In this document: piece after piece, positions 53,702-63,960 of the stretch | Layout: each line of letters starts with the position of its first letter | Position numbering within the stretch: the stretch's first letter is position 1 | NCBI RefSeq assembly: GCF_009742725.1 | Contig: NZ_WPHG01000002.1 | Location: 558,001 to 622,000, forward strand | Direction: 5' to 3' | From: Nitratireductor arenosus | GTDB lineage: Bacteria > Pseudomonadota > Alphaproteobacteria > Rhizobiales > Rhizobiaceae | Length of the DNA: 64,000 nt | The notes under the pieces: generated by a model | Databases searched by the model: none | Told to the model about the DNA's origin: nothing | What the model saw: only the letters and a program-made list of their open reading frames with translations | Translations under genes and position numbers: made by a program

Positions 53702-53747
53702 GGTATGAAGCGTCATACCGCAAGTCAACCGGGCCGCAAGTCAACCG
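53702..53747. repeat. Inverted plus tandem repeat in the erpA-dgt divergent promoter region
   Basis: GGTATGA-AGCG-TCATACC (53702-53719) is a perfect inverted repeat. It is followed by two direct copies of CCGCAAGTCAACCG (53718-53731 and 53734-53747), 16 bp apart. All lie in the 85 bp between the two start codons, so they may be regulator sites for either gene. Confidence 0.6.
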
Positions 53748-53755
53748 AGCGTTCC

Positions 53756-54979
53756 ATGTCCAAACGCGTATCGCAATTTTCAGAGATCGGCTTCGGCTAC
53801 AGGCCGCGCGCCCCCTATGCCTGCGATCCCGCCGCGACGCGCGGACGGTTTTATCGCGAACAGGAAAGCCCTACCCGCACGCCGTTCCAGCGCGACCGCG
53901 ACCGCATCATCCACTCCACCGCTTTTCGCCGCCTGAAACACAAGACCCAGGTCTTCATCGCGCACGAGGCCGATCATTACCGCACACGGCTTACCCACTC
54001 CATCGAGGTCGCGCAGATTGCACGCGGCTTGGCGCGGGCCCTGCTGCTGGACGAGGACCTCGCCGAGGCGGTCGCCTTGGTGCATGATTTCGGCCATACC
54101 CCCTTCGGTCATACCGGCGAGGACGCGCTCAACGATATGATGGCGTTTGCCGGCGGGTTCGACCACAACGCCCAGTCGCTGCGCGTCGTCACCAGGCTGG
54201 AGAGCCGCTACGCCGAATTCGACGGCCTCAACCTGAGCTGGGAGACGCTTGAAGGGCTGGTCAAGCACAACGGTCCGCTGGTCAACGACAAAGGCGAGGG
54301 GCTCGTTGGCCCGCTGCCGCGCACGATCGGCGATTTCGACGGGCTGTTTCCGCTCGATCTCGCCTCCCATGCCTCGCTCGAGGCGCAGGCCGCCGCGATC
54401 GCCGACGACATCGCCTATGACGCGCACGATATCGACGACGGCCTGCGCTCGGGCCTGCTGACGCTCGACATGCTGGAGGAGGTGCCCTTCACCGCCGCCA
54501 TTCTGGCGGAAGTGCGCGCGCTTTATCCCGGGCTCGACCCGGTGCGCACCGGCCACGAACTAATGCGCCGCCAGATCACGCGCATGGTCGAGGATGTCAT
54601 CGTGACCGCCCGCGACCGGCTCGCCGCGCTGAAACCGGCAAGCAGCGGCGAAGTGCGCGCGGCGGGTGAGACGATCATCCGATTTTCGGCGGCGATGCGC
54701 GCGGCAGAGAAGGACCTCAAGGCGTTCTTGTACGCCAATCTCTACCGCCATCCGGACGTGATGGAGGTGCGTGCCGGCGCCGAACGTATCGTGCGCGACT
54801 TGTTCGCAACCTATTTCGCCGACCCGGCCGCGATGCCGGAGGGCTGGCGCGACGTTCTCGATCGTGCCGACGAGGTGGTCAAAGCCCGCCATGTCGCCGA
54901 TTTCCTGGCCGGCATGACAGATACCTACGCGATCAAGGAGCATCGGCGCTTGTTTGACCGCACGCCCGAGATCGGATAG
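53756..54979 (+). CDS. dgt: Deoxyguanosinetriphosphate triphosphohydrolase-like protein
   Basis: 407 residues from ATG 53756. The HD-domain metal motif is [48 protein letters not shown], preceded by [22 protein letters not shown] and followed by [15 protein letters not shown] and [17 protein letters not shown]. It hydrolyses dGTP (or other dNTPs) to nucleoside and triphosphate; in alphaproteobacteria it is annotated as dGTPase-like. Upstream of argS with a 49-bp gap. Confidence 0.95.
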   Translation: MSKRVSQFSEIGFGYRPRAPYACDPAATRGRFYREQESPTRTPFQRDRDRIIHSTAFRRLKHKTQVFIAHEADHYRTRLTHSIEVAQIARGLARALLLDEDLAEAVALVHDFGHTPFGHTGEDALNDMMAFAGGFDHNAQSLRVVTRLESRYAEFDGLNLSWETLEGLVKHNGPLVNDKGEGLVGPLPRTIGDFDGLFPLDLASHASLEAQAAAIADDIAYDAHDIDDGLRSGLLTLDMLEEVPFTAAILAEVRALYPGLDPVRTGHELMRRQITRMVEDVIVTARDRLAALKPASSGEVRAAGETIIRFSAAMRAAEKDLKAFLYANLYRHPDVMEVRAGAERIVRDLFATYFADPAAMPEGWRDVLDRADEVVKARHVADFLAGMTDTYAIKEHRRLFDRTPEIG

Positions 54980-55028
54980 GGCCTCGCCCAGCCCAAGCTG
55001 GCCCCTGTTTTCACCCGGACGCTGACCC

Positions 55029-56786
55029 ATGAACATCTTTGCCGATTTCCGCGATCGGATCACGAAGGCCATCGATTCGCTCGACCTTCAGCCCGTTTCG
55101 GGCGGTCCGCTGGATTATTCGCGCCTGACAGTCGAGCCGCCGCGTGACGCCGCCCACGGGGATATCGCCACCAATGCGGCGATGGTGCTGTCGAAGGCGG
55201 TCGGCGAAAACCCGCGCGCTCTCGCCGGGCGCATCGCCGAACGACTCGCCACCGAGCCGGAAGTGGCGGCCGTCGACGTGGCTGGTCCGGGTTTCATCAA
55301 CCTGACGCTCGCTCACGGCTTCTGGCAGGCACGGCTGCGCGAGATGTTGGCCGCAGGCCGCGACTACGGCCGCTCGACGATCGGGACGGGGCGCAAGGTC
55401 AACGTCGAATATGTCTCGGCCAACCCGACCGGGCCGATGCATGTCGGCCATTGCCGGGGCGCGGTGGTTGGCGACACGCTGGCCAATTTGATGGGTTTCG
55501 CCGGCTTCGAGGTCACGAAGGAATACTACATCAACGACGCCGGCGCGCAGATCGACGTGCTCGCCCGCTCGGTGCTGTTGCGCTACCGCGAGGCGCTCGG
55601 CGAAAAGATCGGCGAGATCCCCGCCGGTCTCTATCCGGGCGACTATCTCCAGCCGGTCGGCAAGGCGCTGGCCGAAGAATACGGCCAATCCCTGCTTGGC
55701 ATGGCCGAAGACAAGGCGCTCGGCCTGGTCAAGGACCGCACCATCGACGCGATGATGGACATGATCCGCGATGACCTCGCCGCGCTGAATGTCCGCCATG
55801 ACGTGTTCTTTTCCGAACGCAGCCTGCACGCCGACGGCGCGCGCGGCATCCGCACCGCTATCGCCGACCTGACGATGAAGGGCCATGTTTATAAGGGCAA
55901 GCTGCCGCCGCCCAAGGGGCAGAAGCCGGAGGATTGGGAAGATCGCGAACAGACCCTGTTCCGCTCGACCGAAGTCGGCGACGACATCGACCGGCCGCTG
56001 GTGAAGTCGGACGGGGCCTTCACCTATTTCGCCGCCGACGTGGCCTACATGAAGGACAAATACGCCCGTGGCTTCGAAGAATTGATCTTCGTGCTCGGCG
56101 CCGACCATGGCGGCTACGTCAAGCGTCTGGAGGCTCTGGCCCGGGCGATCTCGGACGGTGGGATCAGTTTGACGGTGCTCTTGTGCCAACTGGTCAAGCT
56201 TTACCGCGACGGGGAGCCGGTGCGCATGTCCAAGCGCTCGGGCGAGTTCGTCACCCTGCGCGAAGTGGTCGACGAGGTCGGCCGTGATGCGATCCGCTTC
56301 ATGATGCTTTATCGCAAGAGCGATGCGCCGCTTGATTTCGACTTCGCCAAGGTGACCGAACAGACGAAGGACAATCCCGTCTTCTACGTCCAGTACGCTT
56401 CGGCGCGTTCGCATTCGGTGTTCCGCCAGGCGGCCGAGCAGATCGGCGCCGGCGGGTTGGACCCGGCGTCCCTGTCGCAGGCGTCCGAACGGTTGACCGA
56501 CGACGCCGAGATCGCGTTGGTCAAAAAGGTGGCCGAATATCCGCGGATGATCGAAGGCGCGGCACTTGCCCATGAGCCGCACCGGATCGCATTTTATCTC
56601 TACGACCTCGCCAGCCAGTTTCATGCATTGTGGAATCGCGGCACCGACAATGAAGACTTACGGTTTATTAAGGTTAATGACCCAGTCTTGACCCAGGCTA
56701 GACTGGGATTGGTGCAGGTGGTCTCCGATGTCTTGACGTCGGGGCTGGGCCTATTGGGAGCCGACGCGCCGGAAGAAATGCGCTAG
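55029..56786 (+). CDS. argS: Arginyl-tRNA synthetase
   Basis: 585 residues. Class I motifs: the HIGH-like [27 protein letters not shown] (MHVGHC) and the KMSK-like [27 protein letters not shown]. The N-terminal Arg-specific domain and C-terminal anticodon-binding domain ([26 protein letters not shown]) are full. Followed by the SPOR gene, the usual alphaproteobacterial order. Confidence 0.97.
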   Translation: MNIFADFRDRITKAIDSLDLQPVSGGPLDYSRLTVEPPRDAAHGDIATNAAMVLSKAVGENPRALAGRIAERLATEPEVAAVDVAGPGFINLTLAHGFWQARLREMLAAGRDYGRSTIGTGRKVNVEYVSANPTGPMHVGHCRGAVVGDTLANLMGFAGFEVTKEYYINDAGAQIDVLARSVLLRYREALGEKIGEIPAGLYPGDYLQPVGKALAEEYGQSLLGMAEDKALGLVKDRTIDAMMDMIRDDLAALNVRHDVFFSERSLHADGARGIRTAIADLTMKGHVYKGKLPPPKGQKPEDWEDREQTLFRSTEVGDDIDRPLVKSDGAFTYFAADVAYMKDKYARGFEELIFVLGADHGGYVKRLEALARAISDGGISLTVLLCQLVKLYRDGEPVRMSKRSGEFVTLREVVDEVGRDAIRFMMLYRKSDAPLDFDFAKVTEQTKDNPVFYVQYASARSHSVFRQAAEQIGAGGLDPASLSQASERLTDDAEIALVKKVAEYPRMIEGAALAHEPHRIAFYLYDLASQFHALWNRGTDNEDLRFIKVNDPVLTQARLGLVQVVSDVLTSGLGLLGADAPEEMR

Positions 56787-56865
56787 GCGACCCGGTACTA
56801 TCTGTCACCTTTTGCCCACAATGGGCTGGTAACGGCCAGAAACTCGCGGCGTTTTCAGCGTCCGA

Positions 56866-59800
56866 GTGAGTGTGAGTGCGGAAATGGGTATGGCAGACCT
56901 CAAGCAGTTGAAGGTGAAGCACGACGATGACTTCGCCGAAAACGATCCCCTGGCGGAACTGACCCGGATCATGGGCGGTATGCCGCAAGCAACCGGCGCG
57001 GGCGAGGTCGACGACGATTTCGGCATCGATCTCGAGCGCGAGCTGATGGGGGAGTTGGAGCAGGACGTCGAGCCGTACGCGAGGCATCCGCTCCAGCCCA
57101 GGGAGCCGGCACCGGACGAGCATGTCCTGCCGGATCTCGGCCAGTCCTTCGAGGACGAACTGGCGGCGGAATTTTCGGCCTCGCTGGAGTCAGTTGGCGA
57201 TATGGGCGAGCACGAGGATGTAGACCGGGACGCGCCCGCTTATGACCAGACCGGCTACGGCGCGCGCGCCTATGACAGTCCCGTCCGCGCCCAGGCCGGC
57301 ATTGCGCCGCCGACGGCCGATTTCGACCGGGCCGACGACGAGGCCGCGTTCGTCGATATGAATTTCACTGCCGCGCCTGCGGAACCGGCGTCCGGTCCCG
57401 TCCGCGCCGCTGGTCAAGCGAACGATTTTTTGACTGCTCAGCCACGTCACGGGCTGCAGGAGCCCGCCTCCGACGTGGCCGCCGATGCCGGCATAACCCG
57501 ATCCGCGGGCGATGACGAGCCGGTGGGCTGGGGCGGCGAGCCGGATGCGGCGATCGCCGGCCGGGAACAGGACGCCGCGCCGACTGCGCCTGCTACCAAT
57601 GAACCCGTCTTCGACCCCTTCGCCGAACTTGCGGCGATGGCACTGCCGCCTGCCGCTCCGGAACCGGAGCGGATTGCCGAAGCGTCACCGCGCGCCCGCA
57701 GCGAGGTACCGGGCGAACAGGAGGAGACGCAGGAATGGGCGGACGTGGATTTCGGCGAAATCCGGGATCGCGACGCAGCGATCGCCGAGGCGTCGATGAC
57801 GGTCGAACCCGATCCGGTCGGGCAGGCGGAGATTGGACCCGGTGCGTCCGAAACCGACCCGCGTCCGCTTTGGGCGGACAGGCGCTTCGGCCCTTCCGAT
57901 CTCGATGATGTCCAGGATGATGTGCTGGCGCATATGGAACTGGGTTTCGAACAGGCGGCGCCCCGCGCGGATCGGGCCGCACAGCCTGTAGCGTTCGATG
58001 GCGTGAACCCCGTCGAGATGCCGGTGGAACCGGAGGTGATGCAGTCTGCCTGGCAGGACGATCATGCGGTTGCGCAAATGCCGGTCGAACCGGCCGCGCC
58101 GAACAACGACACGAGCCAGGACGCTGCCGATTTGCGCGCCACCGGCGATGCCGATTGGACACAGGCGCAATCCGACCGGGCTGATTTTGACGCGGTTGTC
58201 TGGAACCGGCCGCAGCCTGTTCAGGCGGCGACGCATGTGGCACGTGCCGATCAGGCACCGCCAGCCGAGACGCCGCGCGCCGGCTTCGCCCGCGCCGCGG
58301 AAGCGCCCGCGATCGAAACGATGGACGTGCCGGAAGGCGGCGTGGAAATCGCCGACGAGACCGGTATTCCCGAACTCGTGCAGGAGGACGAACCCCGGCT
58401 CGACCTTGCCGACGAGCTCGACATGGAATTTGCCTCGGCTTTCGAGGAATTGAATCGCGACAAACCCGGCCTGTCTGAGCCGCAAGGCTGGTCGCGCGCC
58501 ACCGACGCGGCATCGCTTGCCGCGGAACGGCGGGTCGCGGATGAGGCTGCGCACGACGATTTTGCGCTCGGGCTCGACGAAACCGATCTCGCCATCGACG
58601 ACACGTTCGATTTCGGCGGCGCCGAACCGGACTATGATGATGGCGGGCAGTGGCGGCAGGACGGCTTCGACGACGCTCCCGGCCAGGAGGCCATGGCGGC
58701 CGAGTGGCCCGACGAGGCCTACCAGGTTCATGCGACCGACGAGACGGAGCTCGCATCCGCGTTCCATGGCGCGGCGCCGCACGCGGACGCGGCCGAGGAG
58801 GCGCCGCGTTCCGGCCGTCGCGGCCTGATGATCGCGGCGCTGGTCGCAGGCGTTGCCGTCGTCGGCGGTATCTCCGCTTTCGCGCTGTCGTGGGGATCGG
58901 GCGATCCCGAGGCCGCGCCGGCCATGGTTAAGGCCGATCCGTCACCGGTCAAGGTGCGGCCGGAAACGCCGGGCGGCGTGACCGTGCCGAACGAGGACAA
59001 GATCGTCTACGAGCGTGTCGCCGGCGGGGACGAGCCCGGCGCGCCGGCGCAGGAAAAACTGCTTTCGGCGGCGGAAGAGCCGGTCGATCTCGTCGTACGC
59101 GATGTCACACCGGTCGCGCCCGACGAGGCGGACGCTGCACCGGGCAAATCTGAAGACAGAATTGCACCGGAGACATCGAACCTGCCGGGCGTTGCCGGCG
59201 ACGAGCCCGCGCTTGTCACGCCGCGCCGGGTGCGCACCATGATCGTCAAGCCGGACGGCACGCTGGTGCCACGCGACGAGCCGCTCGAGGTTGCCACGGC
59301 GGCCGAGGTTGAACCGGTGCCCGCGCCGCTTGAACCTCCGAAACCCGCGCCGGAACCGGTTGCTGCGGTGCCCGCACCCGAACCGGTCGCGCCGGCGCCG
59401 GAAGCCCCGGTCGCGCAGGATGGCGTCGGCAATGCCGAGGCTTCCGACAACACCGCGGCGCCGGCGCCGGCCGAAGCCGACAGCGCGCCGGTACGCGTGG
59501 TCGAGACCACGACGATACGGCAGTCCGGGACCCAGAAGGTTCCCGATCGCGGCCCGGTCGCGCCGACACGTCCGTCCGACCAGCCGGTCGAGATCGTCGG
59601 CAATACGCGTCAGGTCAATCGGGAAACCCAGGTCGCCGCGCTCGACACCCAGGCGCCCAAGCCGGGCGAATGGTCGATGCAGATCGCCTCGCAACCTTCG
59701 CCGGAAGGCGCGCAGCAAAGCTACGTCAATCTCGCCGGGCGCTACGGCTCGATCCTGAAGGGGCGCGGCGTCAACATCGTCAAGGCCGACATCGCCGGCA

Positions 59801-59907
59801 AGGGCACGTTCTGGCGAGTGCGCATCCCTGCGGGAAGCCGCGCCGAGGCGACCAGCCTGTGCGAGCAGTACAAGGCCGCCGGCGGGAGCTGTTTCGTCGC
59901 CAAATAA
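56866..59907 (+). CDS. SPOR-domain envelope protein with very long acidic cytoplasmic region
   Basis: 1013 residues from GTG 56866 (ATG 56884 or 56890 are alternatives). One membrane helix, RGLMIAALVAGVAVVGGISAFALSW, at about 653-673 puts roughly 650 residues, rich in Asp, Glu, Ala and Pro, in the cytoplasm. The periplasmic part has Pro-rich linkers and a C-terminal SPOR domain (residues about 935-1013: GEWSMQIASQPSPEGAQQSYVNLAGRYG and GTFWRVRIPAGSRAEATSLCEQYKAAGGSCFV) that binds denuded septal glycan. Its position between argS and nagZ is conserved. Likely a cell-division or polar factor. Confidence 0.92.
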   Translation: MSVSAEMGMADLKQLKVKHDDDFAENDPLAELTRIMGGMPQATGAGEVDDDFGIDLERELMGELEQDVEPYARHPLQPREPAPDEHVLPDLGQSFEDELAAEFSASLESVGDMGEHEDVDRDAPAYDQTGYGARAYDSPVRAQAGIAPPTADFDRADDEAAFVDMNFTAAPAEPASGPVRAAGQANDFLTAQPRHGLQEPASDVAADAGITRSAGDDEPVGWGGEPDAAIAGREQDAAPTAPATNEPVFDPFAELAAMALPPAAPEPERIAEASPRARSEVPGEQEETQEWADVDFGEIRDRDAAIAEASMTVEPDPVGQAEIGPGASETDPRPLWADRRFGPSDLDDVQDDVLAHMELGFEQAAPRADRAAQPVAFDGVNPVEMPVEPEVMQSAWQDDHAVAQMPVEPAAPNNDTSQDAADLRATGDADWTQAQSDRADFDAVVWNRPQPVQAATHVARADQAPPAETPRAGFARAAEAPAIETMDVPEGGVEIADETGIPELVQEDEPRLDLADELDMEFASAFEELNRDKPGLSEPQGWSRATDAASLAAERRVADEAAHDDFALGLDETDLAIDDTFDFGGAEPDYDDGGQWRQDGFDDAPGQEAMAAEWPDEAYQVHATDETELASAFHGAAPHADAAEEAPRSGRRGLMIAALVAGVAVVGGISAFALSWGSGDPEAAPAMVKADPSPVKVRPETPGGVTVPNEDKIVYERVAGGDEPGAPAQEKLLSAAEEPVDLVVRDVTPVAPDEADAAPGKSEDRIAPETSNLPGVAGDEPALVTPRRVRTMIVKPDGTLVPRDEPLEVATAAEVEPVPAPLEPPKPAPEPVAAVPAPEPVAPAPEAPVAQDGVGNAEASDNTAAPAPAEADSAPVRVVETTTIRQSGTQKVPDRGPVAPTRPSDQPVEIVGNTRQVNRETQVAALDTQAPKPGEWSMQIASQPSPEGAQQSYVNLAGRYGSILKGRGVNIVKADIAGKGTFWRVRIPAGSRAEATSLCEQYKAAGGSCFVAK

Positions 59908-59944
59908 TGGCGGCCGTTGGCGAAAAAACGTTCTTTTAAACCAG

Positions 59945-59968
59945 TCGGGCCGCTGTGAAGCGGCCCGA
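59945..59968 (+). terminator. Terminator hairpin after the SPOR gene
   Basis: TCGGGCCGCT (59945-59954) pairs with AGCGGCCCGA (59959-59968) around a GTGA loop, followed by GGCGTTTCT. It lies 37 bases after the stop codon. Confidence 0.75.
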
Positions 59969-60123
59969 GGCGTTTCTGGCAAGGGCTTCGACAGGGTTGG
60001 GGCGGAAAAGCCGTCCAAGCCGGGATGGCTCAACGCCGTGCGCCGCGCGCGCCGCCGTCCAGACCACGAAATCCCGGCGGTCAAACGATTCCATTTAAGG
60101 ATGAACGGCTCTAGTCTGATGCG

Positions 60124-61143
60124 ATGAGCGAATCAAAAGCAATGATCCTCGGCTGTGCCGGAACCGAACTCAGCGCGGAGGAAGACGCTTTCTTTCGCCG
60201 GGAAAAACCGTGGGGTTTTATCCTTTTCGCCCGCAATGTCGCCGACACGCCGCAAGTGCTGCGTCTGGTTTCGGATCTGCGCGCCAGCGTCGGACGGCCG
60301 GATGCGCCGGTCTTCGTCGACCAGGAGGGCGGCCGGGTGCAGCGGTTGCGTCCGCCGCTGGCGCCTGACTATCCGTCCGCCGGCGCGCTCGGCGCGATCC
60401 ATGCCGCCGACCGCGAGGCCGGGCTGCGCGCGGCCTGGCTGATGTCGCGTCTGCACGCCTTCGACCTTGCCCGCCACGGTATCGACGCCGACTGCCTTCC
60501 GGTGCTCGACGTGCCGGTGGACGGTGCCGACGACGTTATCGGCAAGCGCGCCTACGCCAAGGATCCCGCCGTGGTCGCGGCGATGGGGCGCGCGGCGGCC
60601 GACGGGCTTTTGGCCGGCGGTGTGCTGCCGGTGATGAAACATGTGCCCGGTCATGGCCGGGCGCGCTGCGACAGCCACAAGGCGCTGCCGATCGTCGATG
60701 CGTCGCTGGAAGTTTTGCGCGCGTTTGATTTCGCGCCGTTTGCCGCCCTCAGCGACCTGCCGATGGCGATGACGGCGCATATCGTCTACCGGCAGATCGA
60801 TCCGGATAATCCCGCCACCACTTCTGCGCGTGTCATCGGCGACATTATCCGCGGCGAGATCGGCTTTGACGGGTTGCTGATGAGCGACGACGTCTCGATG
60901 AAGGCGCTTTCTGGGGATTTCTCGCAAAAAGCCCGGGCGATTCTTGCGGCCGGCTGCGATGTGGTTCTTCACTGCAACGGCGTCATGGATGAGATGGGCG
61001 CGGTCGCGGCTGCGACCCCTGAACTCGCCGGCCGGGCGCTTGAGCGGGCACGGCGGACGCTCGATTTGCGGGCGCGCACGGCGAACGAGGACGAAAAGCG
61101 GGTCAGGGCGGAATTCGACGATCTGGCCCGGTCGGTGGCGTGA
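60124..61143 (+). CDS. nagZ: Beta-N-acetylhexosaminidase
   Basis: 339 residues. GH3 family: GFILFARNVADTPQVLRLVSDLRA, FVDQEGGRVQRL, the catalytic-loop motif KHVPGHGRARCDSHKALP (His/Asp pair characteristic of NagZ) and GLLMSDDVSMKALSG. It removes GlcNAc from muropeptides in the cytoplasm for cell-wall recycling. Start at ATG 60124. The nagZ-scpA-scpB order is conserved in alphaproteobacteria. Confidence 0.96.
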   Translation: MSESKAMILGCAGTELSAEEDAFFRREKPWGFILFARNVADTPQVLRLVSDLRASVGRPDAPVFVDQEGGRVQRLRPPLAPDYPSAGALGAIHAADREAGLRAAWLMSRLHAFDLARHGIDADCLPVLDVPVDGADDVIGKRAYAKDPAVVAAMGRAAADGLLAGGVLPVMKHVPGHGRARCDSHKALPIVDASLEVLRAFDFAPFAALSDLPMAMTAHIVYRQIDPDNPATTSARVIGDIIRGEIGFDGLLMSDDVSMKALSGDFSQKARAILAAGCDVVLHCNGVMDEMGAVAAATPELAGRALERARRTLDLRARTANEDEKRVRAEFDDLARSVA

Positions 61144-61211
61144 GCCCCGGCCCTTTGTAGGAAACGGATTTGGGAGCGACCCAGAAGAGTTCACGCCAGG
61201 ACAAGGCGCCG

Positions 61212-62015
61212 ATGGAGCGCCTGTGGACGGAGAGCGAGCAAGCGCGCGACCCGGCCGGGCCGGCGCTTGTCGTCGACGTCGCCGGTTTCGAAGGCCCGCT
61301 CGACCTGCTCCTGCATCTGGCCCGCACACAGAAGGTCGATCTCGCCCGCATCTCGATCCTGGCGCTTGCCGAGCAATACCTGGCTTTCGTCGACGAGGCC
61401 CGCAAATTGCGCCTCGAAATCGCCGCCGACTATCTGGTCATGGCCGCTTGGCTCGCCTTCCTGAAGTCGAAGCTGCTGATCCCCAAGCAGGACAGCGACG
61501 AGGGCGAAAGCGGTGAGGAACTGGCCGCGATCCTGCAGTTCCGCCTGAAACGTCTGGAGGCGATGCGCGATGCCGGCGCCCGTCTGGTCAACCGCAACCG
61601 GCTCGGGCGCGACGTGATGGCCCGCGGCATGCCGGAGGCGGTGATCCTGGAACGCAGGACAGAGTTTTCGGCCTCGCTCTACGATTTGCTGACCGCCTAT
61701 GCCGGCCAGCGCCAACGCCAGGCGGTGACCAATGTGCGGATCGCCAAGCGTACCGTCTGGTCGTTGCAGGACGCGCGCACGGTGCTGCTGCGGCTCGTCG
61801 GCAAGATCAAGGATTGGACCGCGCTCGACCTGTTCCTGATCGAGTATCTGACCGCGCCGGAGGAACGCGCCACCGCGCTTGCCAGTTCGTTCGCGGCGTC
61901 GCTTGAAATGGTGCGCGAAGGTGCCATCGAAATTCGCCAGACCGAGCCATTCGCACCGCTTTACATGCGGGCGCGCCCGCCGGAGCCCGCGCCCAAAGAG
62001 GTAAGCCATGTCTGA
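61212..62015 (+). CDS. scpA: Segregation and condensation protein A
   Basis: 267 residues from ATG 61212; a TTG 42 bases upstream is also in frame. FEGPLDLLLHLARTQKVDLARISILALAEQYL and YLVMAAWLAFLKSKLLIP are the kleisin N-domain, and the C-domain ends VTAPEERATALASSFAASLEMVREGAIEI. ScpA bridges SMC heads and ScpB. The stop overlaps the scpB start by 8 bases. Confidence 0.94.
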   Translation: MERLWTESEQARDPAGPALVVDVAGFEGPLDLLLHLARTQKVDLARISILALAEQYLAFVDEARKLRLEIAADYLVMAAWLAFLKSKLLIPKQDSDEGESGEELAAILQFRLKRLEAMRDAGARLVNRNRLGRDVMARGMPEAVILERRTEFSASLYDLLTAYAGQRQRQAVTNVRIAKRTVWSLQDARTVLLRLVGKIKDWTALDLFLIEYLTAPEERATALASSFAASLEMVREGAIEIRQTEPFAPLYMRARPPEPAPKEVSHV

Positions 62016-62754
62016 AAGCAGCCGGGCGGGCATCCTGTCCATACAGGACGACGATATCGCCCTCGACGACGACGCCCATAACGACAACCCGGCCGAGCGG
62101 CTGCATCTGGTCGAAGCCATGCGCATGGCCGAGGCGATCGTGTTCGCCTCCACCGAGCCGGTGAGCGAAAAAGCGCTCGCCATGCGCATGCCGGACGGCG
62201 CCGACATTCCCGCCATCATGACGTCGCTGCAGGAGTTTTACGAAAAGCGCGGCGTCAATCTGGTCAAAATCGAGAATGCGTGGGCGTTCCGCACCGCGGG
62301 GGATCTGTCGTTCCTGATGAGCCGCGATGCCGTGCAGCAGAAAAAACTGTCGCGCGCCGCGCTCGAGGTGCTGGCCATCATTGCCTATCATCAGCCGGTC
62401 ACGCGGGCCGAGATCGAGGAAATCCGCGGCGTGGAAACCTCCAAGGGCACGCTCGACACGCTGATGGAAACCGGCTGGGTGAAAATGCGCGGCCGACGGC
62501 GCACGCCCGGTCGCCCGGTCACCTACGGCACGACCTTGAGCTTCCTCGACCATTTCGGGCTCGGCGAGCTGGGCGACCTGCCGGGTATCGACGAGTTGAA
62601 GGGCGCGGGCCTGTTGTCGGCGCGCATGCCGGCCAATTTCTCTGTCCCGGTGCCGCCGTCCGATCCCGATGAACTTACCGAGGACGAAGACCCGCTGACC
62701 GACATCGATCTGGAAGAACTCGGCCTGTTGACACCCCGCGGCGGGGATGATTGA
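62008..62754 (+). CDS. scpB: Segregation and condensation protein B
   Basis: 248 residues. Two winged-helix domains: LHLVEAMRMAEAIVFASTEPVSEKALAMRMP and RAALEVLAIIAYHQPVTRAEIEEIRGVETSKGTLDTLMETGWVKMRGRRRTPGRPVTYGTT, the ScpB signature. The acidic C-terminal tail (DELTEDEDPLTDIDLEELG) is common in alphaproteobacteria. Translationally coupled to scpA. Confidence 0.95.
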   Translation: MSESSRAGILSIQDDDIALDDDAHNDNPAERLHLVEAMRMAEAIVFASTEPVSEKALAMRMPDGADIPAIMTSLQEFYEKRGVNLVKIENAWAFRTAGDLSFLMSRDAVQQKKLSRAALEVLAIIAYHQPVTRAEIEEIRGVETSKGTLDTLMETGWVKMRGRRRTPGRPVTYGTTLSFLDHFGLGELGDLPGIDELKGAGLLSARMPANFSVPVPPSDPDELTEDEDPLTDIDLEELGLLTPRGGDD

Positions 62755-62799
62755 CGGAAGCGCCGCGTCTGGTTGCGGCGCGGATCCGTGACGGACACA

Positions 62800-63924
62800 A
62801 TGGTGCAGGCTGAAAAGACAAGGCGGGAGCCGGGCGAGCGGGCAGGACGCCTTCCCGCAGGCGTTTCCTTCGCAGCGCGCCTGTCCTTCGACAATGTTTG
62901 GCATTCCTTCGACAACCACGCCGAAACGCTGCGCGGTGTCTCGCTGAGCGCCGAGCCGGGCGAGGTACTTTGCCTGCTCGGACCGTCGGGTTCGGGCAAG
63001 ACGACGTTGCTCAGGATCGCCGCCGGCATCGAGACGCAGACGCGCGGGCGCGTGCTGCTCAACGATCGCGAGATTTCCGGGCCGTCGGTTTTCGTGCCGC
63101 CGGAAAGGCGTTCCATCGGGCTGGTGTTCCAGGATTTCGCCCTGTTCCCACATCTGTCGATCCTCGACAATGTACGCTTTGGTCTGACCGCGCTGTCATC
63201 GAGCGAAGCCAAGAGGGAGGCGATGGCGGCGCTGGTGCGTGTCGACCTTGAGCACCACGCCCATTCCTTTCCACATATCCTGTCGGGCGGCGAACAGCAG
63301 CGAGTGGCGCTGGCGCGAGCGCTCGCGCCACGCCCGGCGGTGTTGTTGCTGGACGAGCCGTTTTCCGGGCTCGATTCGCGCCTGAAGGACGCCGTGCGTG
63401 CCGAAACGCTGGCGATCCTGCGCCAGAGCCGGGCGACCGCGATCGTGGTGACCCATGACGCGGAGGAAGCGATGCGCATGGGCGACCGGATCGCGTTGCT
63501 GAAAGACGGGCGACTGGTGCAAATGGGGACGGCACAAACCCTGTTCCAGACCCCGATAGACCTTTTCGCGGCCGGTTTCTTTTCCGAGCTGAACCTGTTC
63601 GAGGCGACCGCGCGCGCCGGCCGGGTCGACACGCCGCTCGGCCAATTCTCCGCGCCGGGCACTGGCGATGGCGTCGCCGTCACGGTTGCCGTTCGGCTCT
63701 CCGGCATCGAGGCGTGCGAAAAGGATGGCGAGACGGAAGCAAGAGTGATATCCCGGCGCTTCCTGGGCGAGGCGGAAGCGCTGGAACTGGCGGTTCCGGG
63801 CGCCGAGACCCCGGTTCGGGCACGCATTCGATGCGGCGTTTTGCCTTCCGGCGCACGCGATATCTGGCTTACGGTGCGAAAGTCTGATGTGCTTGTGTTT
63901 GAAAGGCGGGCCGAAAACGCCTAA
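62800..63924 (+). CDS. ABC transporter ATP-binding protein (PotA/FbpC-like, with TOBE region)
   Basis: 374 residues from ATG 62800 (GTG 62788 or TTG 62773 are alternatives). Walker A LLGPSGSGKTTLL, Q-loop FQDFALFPHLSILDNVRFGL, signature LSGGEQQRVALARALA, Walker B VLLLDEPFSGLD and H-loop VVTHDAEEAMR. A C-terminal region with APGTGDGVAVTVAVRLSGIEA looks like a TOBE-type domain as in iron(III), sulfate or spermidine importers. No permease or binding protein gene is visible next to it in the window. Confidence 0.92.
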   Translation: MVQAEKTRREPGERAGRLPAGVSFAARLSFDNVWHSFDNHAETLRGVSLSAEPGEVLCLLGPSGSGKTTLLRIAAGIETQTRGRVLLNDREISGPSVFVPPERRSIGLVFQDFALFPHLSILDNVRFGLTALSSSEAKREAMAALVRVDLEHHAHSFPHILSGGEQQRVALARALAPRPAVLLLDEPFSGLDSRLKDAVRAETLAILRQSRATAIVVTHDAEEAMRMGDRIALLKDGRLVQMGTAQTLFQTPIDLFAAGFFSELNLFEATARAGRVDTPLGQFSAPGTGDGVAVTVAVRLSGIEACEKDGETEARVISRRFLGEAEALELAVPGAETPVRARIRCGVLPSGARDIWLTVRKSDVLVFERRAENA

Positions 63925-63960
63925 ATCTGGGAACGAAACACGTTCACAAAAGGGTTTATA

